Shown one piece after another: positions 24,061-36,837 of a stretch of DNA of 64,000 nucleotides. The notes under the pieces were generated by a model, which ran no database searches, had not been told where the DNA came from, and saw nothing but the letters and a program-made list of their open reading frames with translations. This DNA comes from Lampris incognitus (Eukaryota > Chordata > Actinopteri > Lampriformes > Lampridae). The stretch is taken from the NCBI RefSeq assembly GCF_029633865.1, contig NC_079223.1, positions 8,235,839 through 8,299,838 of the forward strand, read 5' to 3'. The first letter of the stretch is position 1, and every line of letters starts with the position of its first letter. Position numbers and translations under genes: made by a program.

Positions 24061-25372
24061 AAACGGTTGGCATTAGTGTCCACGGGTAGCAGGATGTTAC
24101 ATCAAACGCATCACTTCCTGTGTGACGGTAATATTTCCTGCCGGTTTAACTACCGGTACGGTACACCAGCGCTCAGACGAGGCCGTCGCAAAGGGTCTCG
24201 AATTAAGCTGAACATGTCGTTCTGTCTCCAACAGCCCGATCACAACTATCAAAAATTACTATATTACCAAAGAAGAAGTTACCACATGGCGCTTTTAAGT
24301 GGTGGCGGCCTTTTTTCTTTTCTTTTCTTTTTTTTGGAGGTTTCACAAAAACCTGAGGTTGGGCCATTGACTAAGACCTGCCCTTAACCCGGCGGTGTGA
24401 GCTCTGTGCCTCTGCCCTGATTGAATGAGCACATGTGGTTCCCCATCGGGTTAACCATTCGGGACCGCAGCGTGTGGGACATCGGGCTACAGACCTTGCC
24501 GCTCTCTTGCTCTTTTGATTAGCCACCCCTCGTTCCAGGCCCGGGAGACTGACGCATGTCCTACAGCTCTAAATGTCAGTATGGTCACATTAGGTTAAGC
24601 TGCGGTTGTAAAGACTTTACGGAGGACCGGAGGAAAAAGTCTGTTAGGGCTGCAGAAAGTAGCAGGAATGTCAGTAATGTTCTGGACAAAACACTATTAA
24701 TCACCATCATATTGGAATGGTGAGTTGTTGGGCCAGACCAATTGCTTGCTTTTCTGAGATTGCATGGCTCAAATTTTTCCAGAATGTATGAATGCTGATC
24801 TTCATGACGAGGGGAAACAACAGTGAGTTCTGCGGGATTTTCATTTTCCATTTCTGCACCTAGTGTCTCTCCAAATGCTATCAGCAAAGTAATAGATCCA
24901 GCTCAAAATGAGCCCGGGGTAGATCCAAAAGATTAAGATCAATCAAAAGGAGTTTAAGACCAAAGAGAGGCTCTTTGACGGATGGCGAGGCGAACTTGGG
25001 TTTTTTTTTTGGCGAAGCAGGAAGTGGAAAATAATCTATTTATGCTTTCCATAAATCTCGGTAATAAGTTGCTGACGCTGATGCGCAGGGTCGAGTGGAA
25101 GTGAAACAGCGAATTTTGGCATCTCGGAAATGTGCACGCCACCCGGAGAGCTCCGACTCCACACTGCGGCCTGTGGGGCTTTATAGCCGCCGGTGCCGTG
25201 TGACCCTTTGAGCGGCGCTAATGGTGACGCGTGTGACATGCCACATGCTAACACATGTGTGTGTGGAGAAACGACAGGTGTAACTGGAGGGCTATAAACA
25301 GCCGAGGTAACGTGTAAGGGGGGGGCAGATGGGTAGAGTACGTGTGGTTCGAGCTCAGACGGATATGGGGTT
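24061..25372 (+). other. Intron 1 segment, no exon seen
   Basis: Ordinary intronic sequence; nothing recognised. Confidence 0.45.
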
Positions 25373-25388
25373 AAAAAAACGAACGGCG

Positions 25389-25771
25389 GGGGGGGGGGCA
25401 TCCGGGTAGCGTGGCGGTCACGGGGCTCGCCGGTTCGAATCCCCGTGTTACCTCCGGCTTGCTCGGGCGCCCCTACACACACAATCGGCCGTGTCTGCAG
25501 GTGGGAAGCCGGATGTGGGTGGGTGTCGTGGTCGCTGCACTAGCGCCGCCTCTGGTCGGTCGGGGCACCTGTTCGGGGGGGAATGGTGTGATCCTACCAC
25601 GCGCTACGCCCCCCTGGCGAAACTCCTCACTGTCGGGGGAAAAGAATCGGCTGGCGACTCCACATGTATGGGAGGAGACACGTGGTAGTCCGGATCGGCA
25701 GAGGGGGTGGAGGGGGTGGAGCTCGGAAGAGTGGGGTAATTGGCCGGATGCAACTGGGTAGAAAAATCAAC
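25389..25771 (+). mobile_element. tRNA-derived SINE, copy 3, with 16-bp target duplication
   Basis: Flanked by perfect 16-bp direct repeats AAAAAAACGAACGGCG at 25373-25388 and 25772-25787, the hallmark of LINE-assisted insertion. A- and B-box-like words (TAGCGTGGCGG, GGTTCGAATCC) and family body words are present. A deletion near the tail removes part of the GCAGCCC segment. Confidence 0.93.
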
Positions 25772-25787
25772 AAAAAAACGAACGGCG

Positions 25788-27236
25788 TTTGTGCCAGATC
25801 GGGCTGTGAGTTGGCGAGAGTCTGGCGATACGATACGTGTCACGATACAGGGGAGGGTCACGATTCGCTGCTGTAAGAAAGGCGATACATTGTGATTCCA
25901 TAGGCCTGTGTTCCTTGTGCTCGCGCTACTTCCTGTCTCGGTTTTTTTTACGTCGTTGGGTTGGCGCGGAGGAGTCACATGGCCGAAGACGGATCACAAC
26001 ACCGCCATCCGGCGGTCGTGGGGTGACACGCAACACAACACGTTGGTCACCAGCCTTTACATGTGGACAATTACGCATCGACGTAGCGGCTCCGAGAATC
26101 GATACGGTGTCGCAAAATATCGCGATACTCGAGTGTCTCGGTATTTTCTTACACCCCCCCCCCCAGAGCTGGATGCATGATGCCCCACAGAAACCCGTCT
26201 TAGCAGTTTCCTCGTGTGCATGCCGGGCGTTTACGTCCACTCGGCCGAGGGGGCGTGGTTGCGGGTGCACGTGCGCCCGTCTTCGGCTCGCCTCCCCCCG
26301 TGGAGCCTTAAAACCAACCTGCAGCACCGGAAACGACGTTGTCGCTCATCGTCTGGTTGACGCAACCGGTGCTGCAATTTGCGTTTCATGTGCCTGCATA
26401 TGACAGGCTCTTGCATATGCGTGTAATGGATTTTTGTTGTCGCTCGACCGGCTGACACCAAACCTAGATTCATTCATACAACAGGTTTTTAGGGTCGCTC
26501 CCCCCTCCCCCCCTCCGCCCTCCGCCCCCCTCCCCCTCCCCCCCGCTCCGGTGGTGTTCCTTGCTTCAGGGCCTTCTTTGTGTCTTAAATAGGACAAAGT
26601 CTATCTGCGCTCTGTCACTGCTCCCTTCATCTCACTTTCTATCCCCTGCTCCCCCCCCCTCCCTCCTCCCTCCTCCTCCTCCCCCTCCCCCTCCCCTCTG
26701 ATTTATTAAGCCGTATCCTGCCGATGTGCGTCAGCGCTGGCCGGGAGTCTCGTGAGGTGTTCGCTCCTAAAAAGCTGTGTCTCGTGTCTGGACAGCGTCA
26801 GTCGGAAACCCCCACCCTGACACATACACACACACATACACACACATCCTTGTCCCCACCCCTTTCCTAGCCACCGCCTCTATTCACAACTGATTTGCCT
26901 AGAGGCGCCGCCCCTCCTAATTCACAGGCGCTGCAGCGATGACGCCTCTCGGAAGATGGTCGTCTGGCTTATCTGGGTTCGTTGTCGGACTCGTCCGTGT
27001 GTTTCACATTTACGCGCGTGCACGCGCACGCGCCGATGACTTCTGAAAAACACGGCTCGCGCACATTCTAACGCATTCCAGCGGCGCGCCCGGACGACGG
27101 CGGAAGTGGGACTCGCCTGGCCCCGCGACCACGTCTCGTTCGCGTGGGTTTAATTGGTGCGAGGGGCGAAGCTGACGCTGGAGTCACGCACGCGCACACC
27201 AGACACGCGCGCGGTCTGGTCGGTACCGCTCTTTGG

Positions 27237-27240
<4 letters not shown>
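25788..27240 (+). other. Intron 1 segment, no exon seen
   Basis: Pyrimidine-rich patch at 26495-26700; otherwise unremarkable. No coding exon recognised. Confidence 0.4.

Positions 27241-27285
<45 letters not shown>
27240..27285. repeat. (TG)n microsatellite
   Basis: About 22 TG units followed by CGCGCGCGG, a Z-DNA-prone junction. Confidence 0.97.
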
Positions 27286-27293
<8 letters not shown>

Positions 27294-27976
27294 GCCGTCT
27301 GTCTCGTCTGTCAAACCCTTCCGAGGGCACAACACAAGCTTTATCCGTCCCTCCATAGTCAAAGGGAGCCTGCGCAGACGCGGCCGATATCGATCTAGAC
27401 AATTTGTGAGAGAGCGGTATAAAAACTTTATTGCTGTGCAGGGGGGGGGGATAAAAACCCGAACCCGCTTGGCTCTCTCTGTGGTACTATCTTCCCACAG
27501 ATGTTTGCCGTTACACGTTAACTCGGTACCACTGTAAATATTTGATGATGGGGCAGTGGGCGACGTCAGGGGTCGGCGATTGGGTTCGACTTGGAAGCAC
27601 ACCAGAGAGAGAGAGGGCTGCGGAGGGAAGGGTGGCGGGAAAGCTGTTGGCCTTCGTGGGCATCGCCTCTCGAACCGCTCCGTGGCACCGGTGGGGACAG
27701 CACCGGTTATTCAGCAGCGGACGAGCGGCTGCGGGCGAAGACCGAGGTGTACCCGGGAAGACTGGAAAATCTGATGCGAGAGTCCAGGGGGGAATTCTAG
27801 GATCAGAGCTTTAGGGGTGCTGAGCACCCAGAGTGCTGGCCGGCCAGGCAAGATAAATTTGGGGGGGGGGGTGGATCAAACCATTTTCCAAGCATGGGGG
27901 GGTGCTGTATTTTTGTTGTTAAAATATTACGTTTAAAACATATACTGGATACGGTTTTGACGTTTTTTCAGCTTAT

Positions 27977-28591
27977 TGTAACCGGTTATTGTCTTGCCCG
28001 GTGCGGGATTCGATACGGGGTGTACTGCGCCACAAGGCGACATCACTAACCGCTCGGCTAAAGGGTCAGATACCGTTAGCTAGGGGGCTAACGGGTCTTA
28101 TTAGTAGTTTACAGTCGTCACCCTCTCCCGGAAGCGCGCCCTCGCGCTTTGTTCTTCCCGCGCTCCGAAGAGACTTCTGAGGATCTGCGCACTTCCGGGT
28201 CCCGCCGCTACCACCAATGTAACCGCTTGTTTTCTTGCCCGGTGCGGGATTCGATACGGAGTGTACTGCACCACAAGGTGGCGTCACTAACCGCTCGGCT
28301 AAAGGGTCAGACCCCTTAGCCAGGGGCTAACGTGTCTTATTAGCAGTTTACAGTCGTCAGCCTCTCCCGGAAGCGCGCCCTCGCGCTTTGTTCTTCCCGC
28401 GCTCCGAAGAGACTTCTGAGGAGCTGCACACTTCCGGATCCCACCGCTGCCACCAATGTAACCGCTTATTTTCTTGCCCGGTGCGGGATTCGATACGGGG
28501 TGTACTGCACCACAAGGTGGCGTCACTAACCGCTCGGCTAAAGGGTCAGATCCGTTAGCTAGGGGGCTAACGTGTCTTATTAGTAGTTTAC
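27977..28591 (-). repeat. Tandem 240-bp units carrying tRNA-like promoters (2.6 copies)
   Basis: Copies start at 27977, 28218 and 28457 (periods 241 and 239); the third stops near 28591. Read on the minus strand each unit contains TTTAGCCGAGCGGTTAG, an A-box-like word, and about 50 bases later GTATCGAATCCCGCA, a degenerate B-box. This looks like a tRNA-derived SINE head repeated in tandem. Sequence downstream in each unit (CTCTCCCGGAAGCGCGCCC) is shared. It is not called a tRNA gene: the body does not fold into a clean cloverleaf by eye. Confidence 0.75.
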
Positions 28592-30071
28592 ATTATTAAA
28601 CATGGACATACAGTAAAAAATTTAAAAAAAATCTTCAATTTTAGGGGTGCTGGGGTTCAATTTAGGGGTGCTGCAGCACCCCCAAAAATAGGCTAGAAAC
28701 GCCTCTTCAAAAAATAAAATATACTTCCTTCTGCTTTATATCGCGGGTCGTGTCCTTCAGGGTTGCCACGCCTCATAACCACCGCGTCTTTCTTCTCAAG
28801 CGCTTTTTATATCGCCGGTATGCCGAGGCGACCCCGGGCGGGCTTTTGTTTTGAAAAAGGACCCGCCCCCCCCCCTCACTTTCAGCCCCGCGGCGGCGGC
28901 AGCAAACTGACTGACAGCAAGTAGGGACCAATGGAGACGCCGGCTTGCATGGCCCTCTTCCTGATTGGCTGATAAGGAGCGGGCGCTGGAGAAAACGTTC
29001 TCTCGCTGTCCTCGGAGAGCAACATATGGGGGGTTTTCTTCCTCGGGGCTCCCGCTGACTTGGTGGGCCGTCAGGGCGTAGGAAGACTTTGACCGAATGT
29101 GATCAAAGTTTTCCTTAATTAAAACCGCCGACAGCCACGTTAAGCCATGTTTATTTGTTATTGTTTTGTGCGGTTATTAACTCACTGTTAGCTACACGTT
29201 TTCTCGGCTGGACGGTTTCGCCTCGAGTCGTACGCCATCTTGTTCACCTAATCGGTGCTGCGCATCAGGGGGGTTTGTTTTTTTTGCCTCTACGGGGACA
29301 AAACAGAGTTATGATTTTGGGCCTTTTCCTTTTTTAGGCCCGTCCCACGTTGAATTGGCCCGTGCCGCCCCCCCCCCCCCCCAGGAGCGAGTGGCGTCCC
29401 ACCCGCGGGCGGCGTCCGTGGTCATTTTGAGTGAATGGCCAGACATGACGCTGCCATGTTACGGTGCAGACGCCATTTGGTGTATTAAAGACGTTTCTTC
29501 CCCGGCGATGATCTGGCAAATGGCCTTCTTTTTCCTGACAACAAAGACAGTAAACAGCAGCACTTAGCGAGCTCTCAAGAACTTAATTGCCTGTTAAGCA
29601 CAATGGAGTCCTCCTTTGTCCCGGCTGCCTGTGTTCGGGGCTCCTGTCCCCGGAGACCCAGCTTTACAGTAAACATTAGTGCTCTAGCCAGACTTGCTGG
29701 GAGCCTCAGCCAAAATCGTTCTGCTTTTGCCACACTCACCTCAGAGTGAACCAAAAAAGAGGGGGGGGGGTGGGGGGTGGGATGACTTCAGGCTATGAGA
29801 AATACTGGAGGCTATGGCTCTACCCGTACTGTTGGTGGGACAGCCGAGAGCGCCGTGGGCCCCACGGGCCGTCACGCCGGACCGTGATTTTTGTCTCCAT
29901 CCCACTGTTGTGTTGTGTTGTGTTGTGTTGTGTTGTGTTGCGTTGCGTTGCACCCTTTGACTCCTGGGCTGCACGCGGAGCGAGCCGCCCGCCTCCGTAC
30001 CGTCCCCGGGCGGAAACCCGCCCGCCGTCCTCACGAACGAATAAACCGCGTTGTCTTCTTGTGCTCCGTAG
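28592..30071 (+). other. End of intron 1
   Basis: Contains a palindromic GGGGTGCTGCAGCACCCC at about 28662-28679, possibly a transposon end since TTTAGGGGTGCTGAGCACCC also occurs at 27812. 29420-29710 is complex, repeat-free sequence. A (TTGTG)n run lies at 29906-29945. The acceptor polypyrimidine stretch before exon 2 is weak (TTGTCTTCTTGTGCTCCGTAG). Confidence 0.4.
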
Positions 30072-30203
30072 GTTTGACGGATGAGAAAGTGAAGGCCTAC
30101 CTCTCGCTGCACCCGCAGATGCTGGACGACTTCGTATTGGAGAGCGTGAGTGCAGAGACATTGGACAGATGGCTGAAGAGGAAGACCAACAGCAGGCCTG
30201 CAG
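30072..30203 (+). CDS. pde10a: PDE10A exon 2
   Basis: Completes S22 and encodes residues to A65 plus one base of D66. It reads [15 protein letters not shown], then LDDF and [14 protein letters not shown], a near match to the common second exon of mammalian PDE10A, where all N-terminal isoforms converge. Acceptor CCGTAG and donor CAG|GTATAT fit the consensus. The residues just before the donor (TNSRPA) differ from mammals and sit in the variable linker ahead of GAF-A. Confidence 0.96.
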
Positions 30204-30670
30204 GTATATCCAAAAGTACACACACACAGACACACACACAGACACACACAGACACACACAGCATGCCTGACTGTGCTCGGTATCATTTGTGCGAGCCAGA
30301 TATTCTAGGATCAGATCATTTCGATATATTGCTAAGATGCCAGTTTGCGTAACGCTTAAGAGATTTTCTCCCCCCTTGGTGACCTTTTGACCTCATCGCT
30401 CACGTGGCGCCCGAATGGGCGCTGGAGCGGTCAGCCGTGAACGCAAGCTGCCGTGCATCCTCCACATGCCGCGGCAGCCCTTAGACCTCGATTCAAATTA
30501 AAACCCGAGCAAGTCGAGAGGATATAAAAAAAAAATAAACACGTGTATATATAAGAAAGTGGACATGTACCACGCGGAAGACCGCGGAATTCGCCGCGGC
30601 CGGAATCCCTCGGGAATGTGTCGGGCCCCCGTCGTCCTCCGAGCTCTGCGCGCGTCCCCTTCAATGGCGG

Positions 30671-30736
<66 letters not shown>

Positions 30737-31142
30737 TGGAGGGACAGAAGAAAGGGAGAGGACCTGTCAGGTTTTTATGGGTCGTTACATTTTGTTGGAG
30801 CGAGTCGACTCTGTGCCATGCACTCACACAGCAGCCCTCTTTATGGAGCGACCGCATCCGTCGAGGGCCTACAGAGCTGGCACTGGGCCCGGCTGAGCTG
30901 CTGACGTCAGAGCTGACCTCCAGGGACACGCAGCCAGCTGAAGGGGGGTGGGGGGGGGGGAGGTGATGGGGGGGGGAGGTGTCTCATGGTGTGGCTGTGC
31001 TGGATGGGGGAAACTGGTCGGGGGATGAATTTGTCGCATTTTGGAGCCATTTTACCCACGAAGGCTACCGGAGCCCAGTGTGGAGTTCCACCATGCCGGG
31101 GGTTTTTTTTTCTCCTGTTTCTCAGCATATCCCTGATATATT
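30204..31142 (+). other. Start of intron 2, with (TG)n
   Basis: Opens with CA-rich sequence (30218-30260). A TG run of about 32 units occupies 30671-30734. The rest shows nothing recognisable. Confidence 0.5.
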
Positions 31143-32160
31143 ATCTATCTCCCTCTCTCTCTCTCTCCTCTCTCTTTCTCTCCTCTCTCCCTCCTCTTTC
31201 TCTCGCTCTCCTCTCTCTTTCCTCTCTCGCCTCTCTCTTTCCTCTCTCGCCTCTCTCGTTCCTCTCTCCTCTCCCTTTCTCTTTCTTTCTCTCCTCTCTT
31301 TCTCTCTTCTCTCTCTCCTCTCTATCTCTCCCCTCTTGCTCTCTCCCCTCTCTCCTCTCCTTTTCTCTTTCTTTCTCTCTCCTCTCTCTTTCTCTCCTCT
31401 TCTCTCTCTCCTCTCTCCTCTCCTTTTCTCTTTCTCCTTTCTCTCTCCTCTCTCTTTCTCTCCTTTCTCTCGCTCTCCTCTCTCTTTCCTCTCTCTCTCC
31501 TCTCTTTCTCTCCTCTTCTCCCTCTCCTCTCTATCTCTCCCCTCTTGCTCTCTCCCTCTCTCCTCTCCTTTTCTCTTTCTCTCACTCTCCTCTCTCTCTC
31601 CTCTCTCTCTCTTTCTCTCGCTCTCCTCTCTCTTTCCTCTCCCTTTCTCTGTCTTTCTCTCCTCTCTCTCTCCCCTCTTGCTCTCTCCTCTCTCTCTCTA
31701 TCACGCCCCCTCTCTTTCTCACTCTCTCCTCTCTTTCTCTCCTGTTTCTCTCTCCTCTCTATCTCTCCCCTCCTGCTCTCTCCTCTTTCTCTCTGTCGCG
31801 CCCCCTCTCTTTCTCACTCTCTCCTCTCTTTCTCTCCTCTGTCTCTCTCTCCTCTCTATCTCCCCCCTCCTGCTCTCTCCCCTCTCTCTCTATCGCGCCC
31901 CCTCTCTTTCTCACTCTCTCCTCTGTCTCTCTCTCCTCTCTATCTCTCCCCTCTTGCTCCCTCCCCTCTCTCTCTATCGCGCCCCCTCTCTTTCTCTCTC
32001 TCTCCTCTGTCTCTCTCTCCTCTCTATCTCTCCTCTCTTGCTCCCTCCCCTCTCTCTCTATCGCGCCCCCTCTCTTTCTCTCTCTCTCCTCTCTTTCTCT
32101 CCTCTGTTTCTCTCTCTCTGTCTCTCTCGCTCTCTTGCCATTCCTTTTTCCCCCCTGTCG
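31143..32160 (+). repeat. Polypyrimidine tract 1 (CT-rich, about 1.0 kb)
   Basis: The + strand is almost purely C and T, built from CTCTCT, CTTTCTCTC and ATCTCTCCCCTC units with a recurring block of roughly 100-120 bp in the right half (TCTATCGCGCCCCCTC). Open frames of about 400 codons are low-complexity Leu/Ser peptides and are not genes. Such mirror-like tracts can form triplex (H-) DNA. Confidence 0.95.
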
Positions 32161-33746
32161 TTTCTCCTCCTCTCCTCACCATGGCAGATAGTAAGGGAGT
32201 AACGGCCCTCTCATATGAATCAGAAGTGCCGATGCCCCGTACGAGGTTCATGTGAGAGGAAGGGGGGCGAGCACGCGGAGCCGGTCTGCCGCTAAACGTG
32301 GACCCTCGGCGCGAGACCGCCTAGCGATCCTGCAGCCTCGCAGGGACGGTGGAGGAGAAGCCGAACCCCCTTTTTCGGTTTCCGTGTTCTTCGTCGGTTT
32401 TATAGCACGAGACTGGAACTGAGTCCCCTCTAAACTCACACCAGGAACAAGTAAAGCTCTATTTTCTCTCTTAATTGATAACTAGATGCAGTGCTCCCAC
32501 GTGTCCTGTAAAACCAAAGAATTTAAAGACCGGCTTTCCAGCCATTGTAAATACAGGGAAAATTAAAATTACCCCGGGGGGAAAAAAAAGGAAAAGAGAA
32601 ACTGGGTGACCATGGAAAATCAAGAGTGCCACAGGTACATTTCACTGTAGTCGCGCTTCAAATGAAACGAGGACGTTTTCAAGAAAAGCTTTGCAAATAT
32701 AAATCGGCATCTGAAATAACAGCGGCTTAATCGGCATCTCTCTGCAGACGGCCGCCGGCCGCCACGTGACACATTGCGTTAGAAATACCGTCCAACAATA
32801 CTCGCTGGATTTTGGAAGCAGGCCAAACTCACTCCAGTGTGGGTCATCGTGGGGGCCGTGACCCCTGTTGCTCTCAGTCTTGACGCTAGCATGCTATGCT
32901 AGCTTGCCGGCCTACATACCTCGGAAACTGTGGCCGTCAAACCCCGTTCGGCTCGCATCCTATCGATGTTTGTGTCGTGGGGCCTTCATGAGAGATACCC
33001 GATCCCTGTGAGAGGCAGCCAGACTCCCCGCCAGACTCCCCGCCAGACTCCCAGCCAGACTCCCAGCCAGACTCCCAGCCAGACTCCCAGCCAGGCTAGT
33101 GAGCACATCAGCAGTGTGCGCGTCTCTCTTCCCGTCTCGGTCCTCGTGTCGGAGCCGTTAATCTCACTCCGGGGGTCTCCTCCCGTGGAGGTGGAAGACC
33201 ACTCTGCACGGCCACTTGGGTACCACACCACAGCCTCTCCGGGTCTGCCTCTCAGTGCCTGTTTCCACTTAAATGACGAGTGCTGCTGGATCGCTCGTTC
33301 GTCCCCGAGACAGAGCGGTCATTGTATTTGGGTGAATGCCTGATTCAGAGCTTGATTTTGTTAGGCGATGGCAAACTTTGAGAGCACGTAGGTACGCTTC
33401 TCCCCATTTTGTATTTTTTTTTTTAAAGATGGCCAACCCACCCTCGAAAGGTTGCCGTGATAAAGTAATAGCTGCTGCGGTCATATTTTGTCTCGATATT
33501 TGGAGATGAACGTCAGCCTGTATTTTTTTTTTTTTTTTTTTTTTTTGTGCGTTCTTTCAATGGCAGCTAGCCTTCCCAGATAGAGAGACGCTAACAGAAG
33601 TGCAGCAGCAGGAGCCGTCGTCATGTGACCGTCATTGAGATGCACACTACTTTCTGGAAGCAATCCCTCCAGCCAGTCCCTTTCCCACTTATCATGTGAT
33701 GAACAACATCAGGTCCTTATTACATAAGCGCTTTGCTCGACAGGGC

Positions 33747-33749
<3 letters not shown>
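32161..33749 (+). other. Intron 2 segment with 12-bp minisatellite
   Basis: 33018-33096 holds about seven copies of a 12-bp unit (CAGACTCCCAGC/CAGACTCCCCGC). A poly(T) run lies at 33522-33546. Elsewhere complex, no exon recognised. Confidence 0.6.

Positions 33750-33815
<66 letters not shown>
33750..33815. repeat. (TG)n microsatellite
   Basis: About 33 TG units. It is followed at 33838-33915 by GTGGGGACATTTTATGGGTC and TTAGGGT-like words that resemble a common fish repeat, then by another TG and ATGC-rich run to 33985. Confidence 0.95.
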
Positions 33816-33818
<3 letters not shown>

Positions 33819-34197
33819 CATGAAACCACCTACCTAGTGGGGACATTTTATGGGTCCTCATGAGGAAAAGGGTCTGTTTTAGGGTCAGGACTTGGTTTTA
33901 GGGTGAAGGTTAGGGTGTGTGTGTGTGTGTGTGTGCACGTGTGTGCATGCATGCATGTGCATGCATGCACACACATGTGCATGCATGCATGACTGTGTGT
34001 GCACAAATGCTGTTTGATGTAGTCCAAACCTGCAGAAATTGCCCGCATTTGCCCACTTGGCACTGTGGCGGTTCTTCCGTGCTGTGCAGTTTCATTGCTC
34101 AATTCAATTCCAACTTTCACCGTATGAAGAGAATTCTTGTTTAACACCACGTCTTTTTAAAACGTGTATCAACTCAAGGCTCAGATGAGTGGGCAGA

Positions 34198-34581
34198 GTC
34201 TCCCTAATCACCCCGCTCTTCCGAGCCGCCACCGGTCGCCGCGCCACCCCCTCTGCCGATCCGGGGAGGGCTGCGGACTACCACACGCCTCCTCCCGTAC
34301 ACGTGGAGTCGCCAGCCGCTTCTTTTCACCTGACGGCGAGGAGTTTCGCCAGGGGGAGGATCACGCTATTCCCTGCGGTTCCCCCTCCCCCCCCCTGAAC
34401 AGGCGCCCCGAGCGACCAGAGGAGGCGTGCGGACACATACCCACATCCGCCTTCCCTCCAGCAGACACGGTGTGTGTAGGGACCCCGACCCCTGACCAAG
34501 CCGGAGGTAACACGGGGATTCGAACCAGTGAGCCCCGTGTTGGTAAGCAACGGAATAGACCGCCACGCCACCCGGATGCCC
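34198..34581 (-). mobile_element. tRNA-derived SINE, copy 4 (reverse orientation)
   Basis: Reverse complement of the family: GGGATTCGAACCAGTGAG (B box), CGCCACGCCACCCGGATGCC (head) at the right end. Flanked by GAGTGGGCAGA (34187-34197) and GAGCGGGCAGA (34582-34592), an 11-bp target duplication with one mismatch. Confidence 0.9.
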
Positions 34582-35853
34582 GAGCGGGCAGATGTGTAAC
34601 CAGTGTCCCGGGCTGCCGATCAGGAGCTGGAGCGTCCGCGGTCAGCGGCAGTGGGGCAGGACCCGGGTCCTCTCCGTGTGCGGCCTCCGGGGCTCACCGG
34701 GACCCGCGAGCCCCGCTGGCGGCAGCTGAGCCGACGGCGTTTCTCGCCCGGCGTCCCACTGACCGTGTTTACTCGATGCCGCATTCTGTCGTGGGGCAAT
34801 TAAGAAACTTTTAAGCCCCCCTGCCGGTGCCTTCCCTCGCGTGCGTGTCCCTGCACACAAACACACACATGCAAGCATAGCCACAAACACAGTCTCACAC
34901 ACAAACACACACATGCAAGCATAGCCACAAACACAGTCTCACACACACACACGCACACACAGGGATTGGAGCACGTTGTGTATCCACGGATTGTCGTTTT
35001 GACAGCCTGATGTATTGCTGTGCAGCGGACCTTGTCCTGGAGGAAAAGCTAGTTTTGTGTTTAAGAGGCCTCAAAGAAGCTGCAATGTGCCATTATTCTA
35101 TAAGGGAGGGGGAGACACAATGCACTGTTTGTCTTTCTCTTCCCTCTCTTTGTGAAGAGAGTCGGGTTTCTTCACAAATATTTGAGTGTCATGGTCCACT
35201 CACCCGGGCTCATGAAGCGGTTTCTTATTTCCCAGATTTATGAGCAGGACAGATACGTGGCCGTGGGACAGACACGCAGCTGCGTTCGACTCTCTTCTGA
35301 GATAGGCCGAGTAACTCGAAGGGCTGTTTTGTCAGAAAATAAATCTCAAATAATGAGAGAGAGGGGGGAAAAAAAAGTCTAATAAGGCTTGATTTTGTGG
35401 CGAGGGAACCGACGCGGCCCGGTCCCTGCCCTGTCTGGACGGGGGTTCGCGACGCACCGGGCAAGGCGTGCAAACATGGGACTTGGGCTGAACTGAGCCG
35501 GGCCGGGCCGGGCCGGGCCGGGCCTCGCTGGCAAACAGCTGATCCTGTGTATCGGCGATGTTGGGTGGTGGCCACAGCCAGACAAAGATGCTGTTGTGTG
35601 GCAGGACATCATACCCCGGCGCTGTGATAAAAGGCCTGTCTCACCTGTAGGGCTTGCCGCCGGGGGGGGGGGGGGGCGGGGCCCCGCGTTCTCGTCAGGA
35701 GGCTCAGTTTAATACCCTGGAAAAAATCAGTGTCTCGGCTCGGCTCGACCTTACATGGGCACGATGCGGTCTGAAAAGCCAGCAGGACGGCACCACAGAC
35801 AAATATTCTTTGAGTTTTTCAAAAGCTAAAAAAAAAAAAAAAGTAGTAACTCT
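34582..35853 (+). other. Intron 2 segment with small repeats
   Basis: A 44-bp unit containing GCAAGCATAGCCACAAACAC is duplicated in tandem at about 34855-34942. (GGGCC)n of five units lies at 35497-35524. A G run sits at 35661-35674. No exon recognised. Confidence 0.6.
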
Positions 35854-36282
35854 AGGGCGTCCAGGTGGCGCGGCGCTCTATTCCGTCGCCTAGCGACACG
35901 GGGATCTCCGGTTCGAATCCCCGTGTTGCCTCCGGCTTGGTCGGGCGTCCCTACAGACACAATGGGCCGTGTCGGCGGGTGGGAAGCCGGATGTGGGTAT
36001 GTGTCCTGGTCGCTGCACTGGCGCCTCCTCTGGTCGGGGCGCCGGAGGAGGGGAACTGGGAGGGAATAGCGTGATCCTCCCCCTGGCGAAACTCCTCACT
36101 GTCAGGTGAAAAGAAGCGGCTGGTGACTCCACATGTATGGGAGGAGGCATGTGGTAGTCTGCAGCCCTCCCCGGGTCGGCAGAGGGGGGTGGAGCAGCAG
36201 CCGGGACGGCTCGGAAGAGTGGGGTAATTGGCCCAAAAGTACAACTGGGGAGAACAAGGGGGGAAAAAATCCGAAAGAAAAG
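35854..36282 (+). mobile_element. tRNA-derived SINE, copy 5, with 13-bp target duplication
   Basis: Flanked by perfect AAGTAGTAACTCT at 35841-35853 and 36283-36295. Contains GGTTCGAATCC, GGAAGCCGGATGTGGGTATG, GCGAAACTCCTCACTGTCAG and the A-rich tail. The A-box region is slightly altered (AGGTGGCGCGGCG). Confidence 0.95.
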
Positions 36283-36837
36283 AAGTAGTAACTCTTGTGT
36301 TTAGCGAGAAGACGTGTCCAAGACCTCCTGGGTGTTGGACACGAGTCCGCCTCTGGAGCGGGCCGCACTGTGCCGCTGCTGCTGCCGGGCTGTTCGCAGG
36401 TGGAGGATGGGAAGCCCGAGGTGGAGAAATGCACTGCTGCTTTTGTCAGCTGCGCCTCCTCCGTGGAGCGGGGCTGATGCGGTCCGACCCCCAGGTCGAA
36501 GCTTATTGACCGCTGAGTCACCGCTGCCCGACCGGCCTGCAGGAGGCAGGCTGTGTATCTGCAACAGCAGATCAATGGAGCGTTCATTAAGTTTCGTGTG
36601 CACCGGATCCAGCTGACTGAGGGCTTTTTGCCCCGGTGAAAGACCTCTCGTCCCACACAATGGGGCGGGGGGGGGGTAATGTCGTGGGTCTCTCTCCCAG
36701 TCATCTATTGCAGTGTATGATAAAGTCTACCAGATATGTTTGTGTGTGTGTGTGTGTGTGTTAGTTTCTAGACTCGATCAGAAATACAATTTAGGAGAAA
36801 AGTAAAACAAGTCGCCCATCTGTCGCGAATCAGAGAA

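Noticed and set aside
22748..24083. Frames of about 440 codons on the minus strand
   Set aside because: Pure minisatellite translation with partial-unit frame shifts.
27977..28591. True tRNA genes on the minus strand
   Set aside because: A- and B-box-like words exist but no convincing cloverleaf or anticodon loop could be traced, and the unit is tandemly repeated.
15588..30071. Alternative PDE10A first exon (PDE10A1-type or other)
   Set aside because: No start codon with a recognisable N-terminal peptide and correct phase-1 donor was found by reading.
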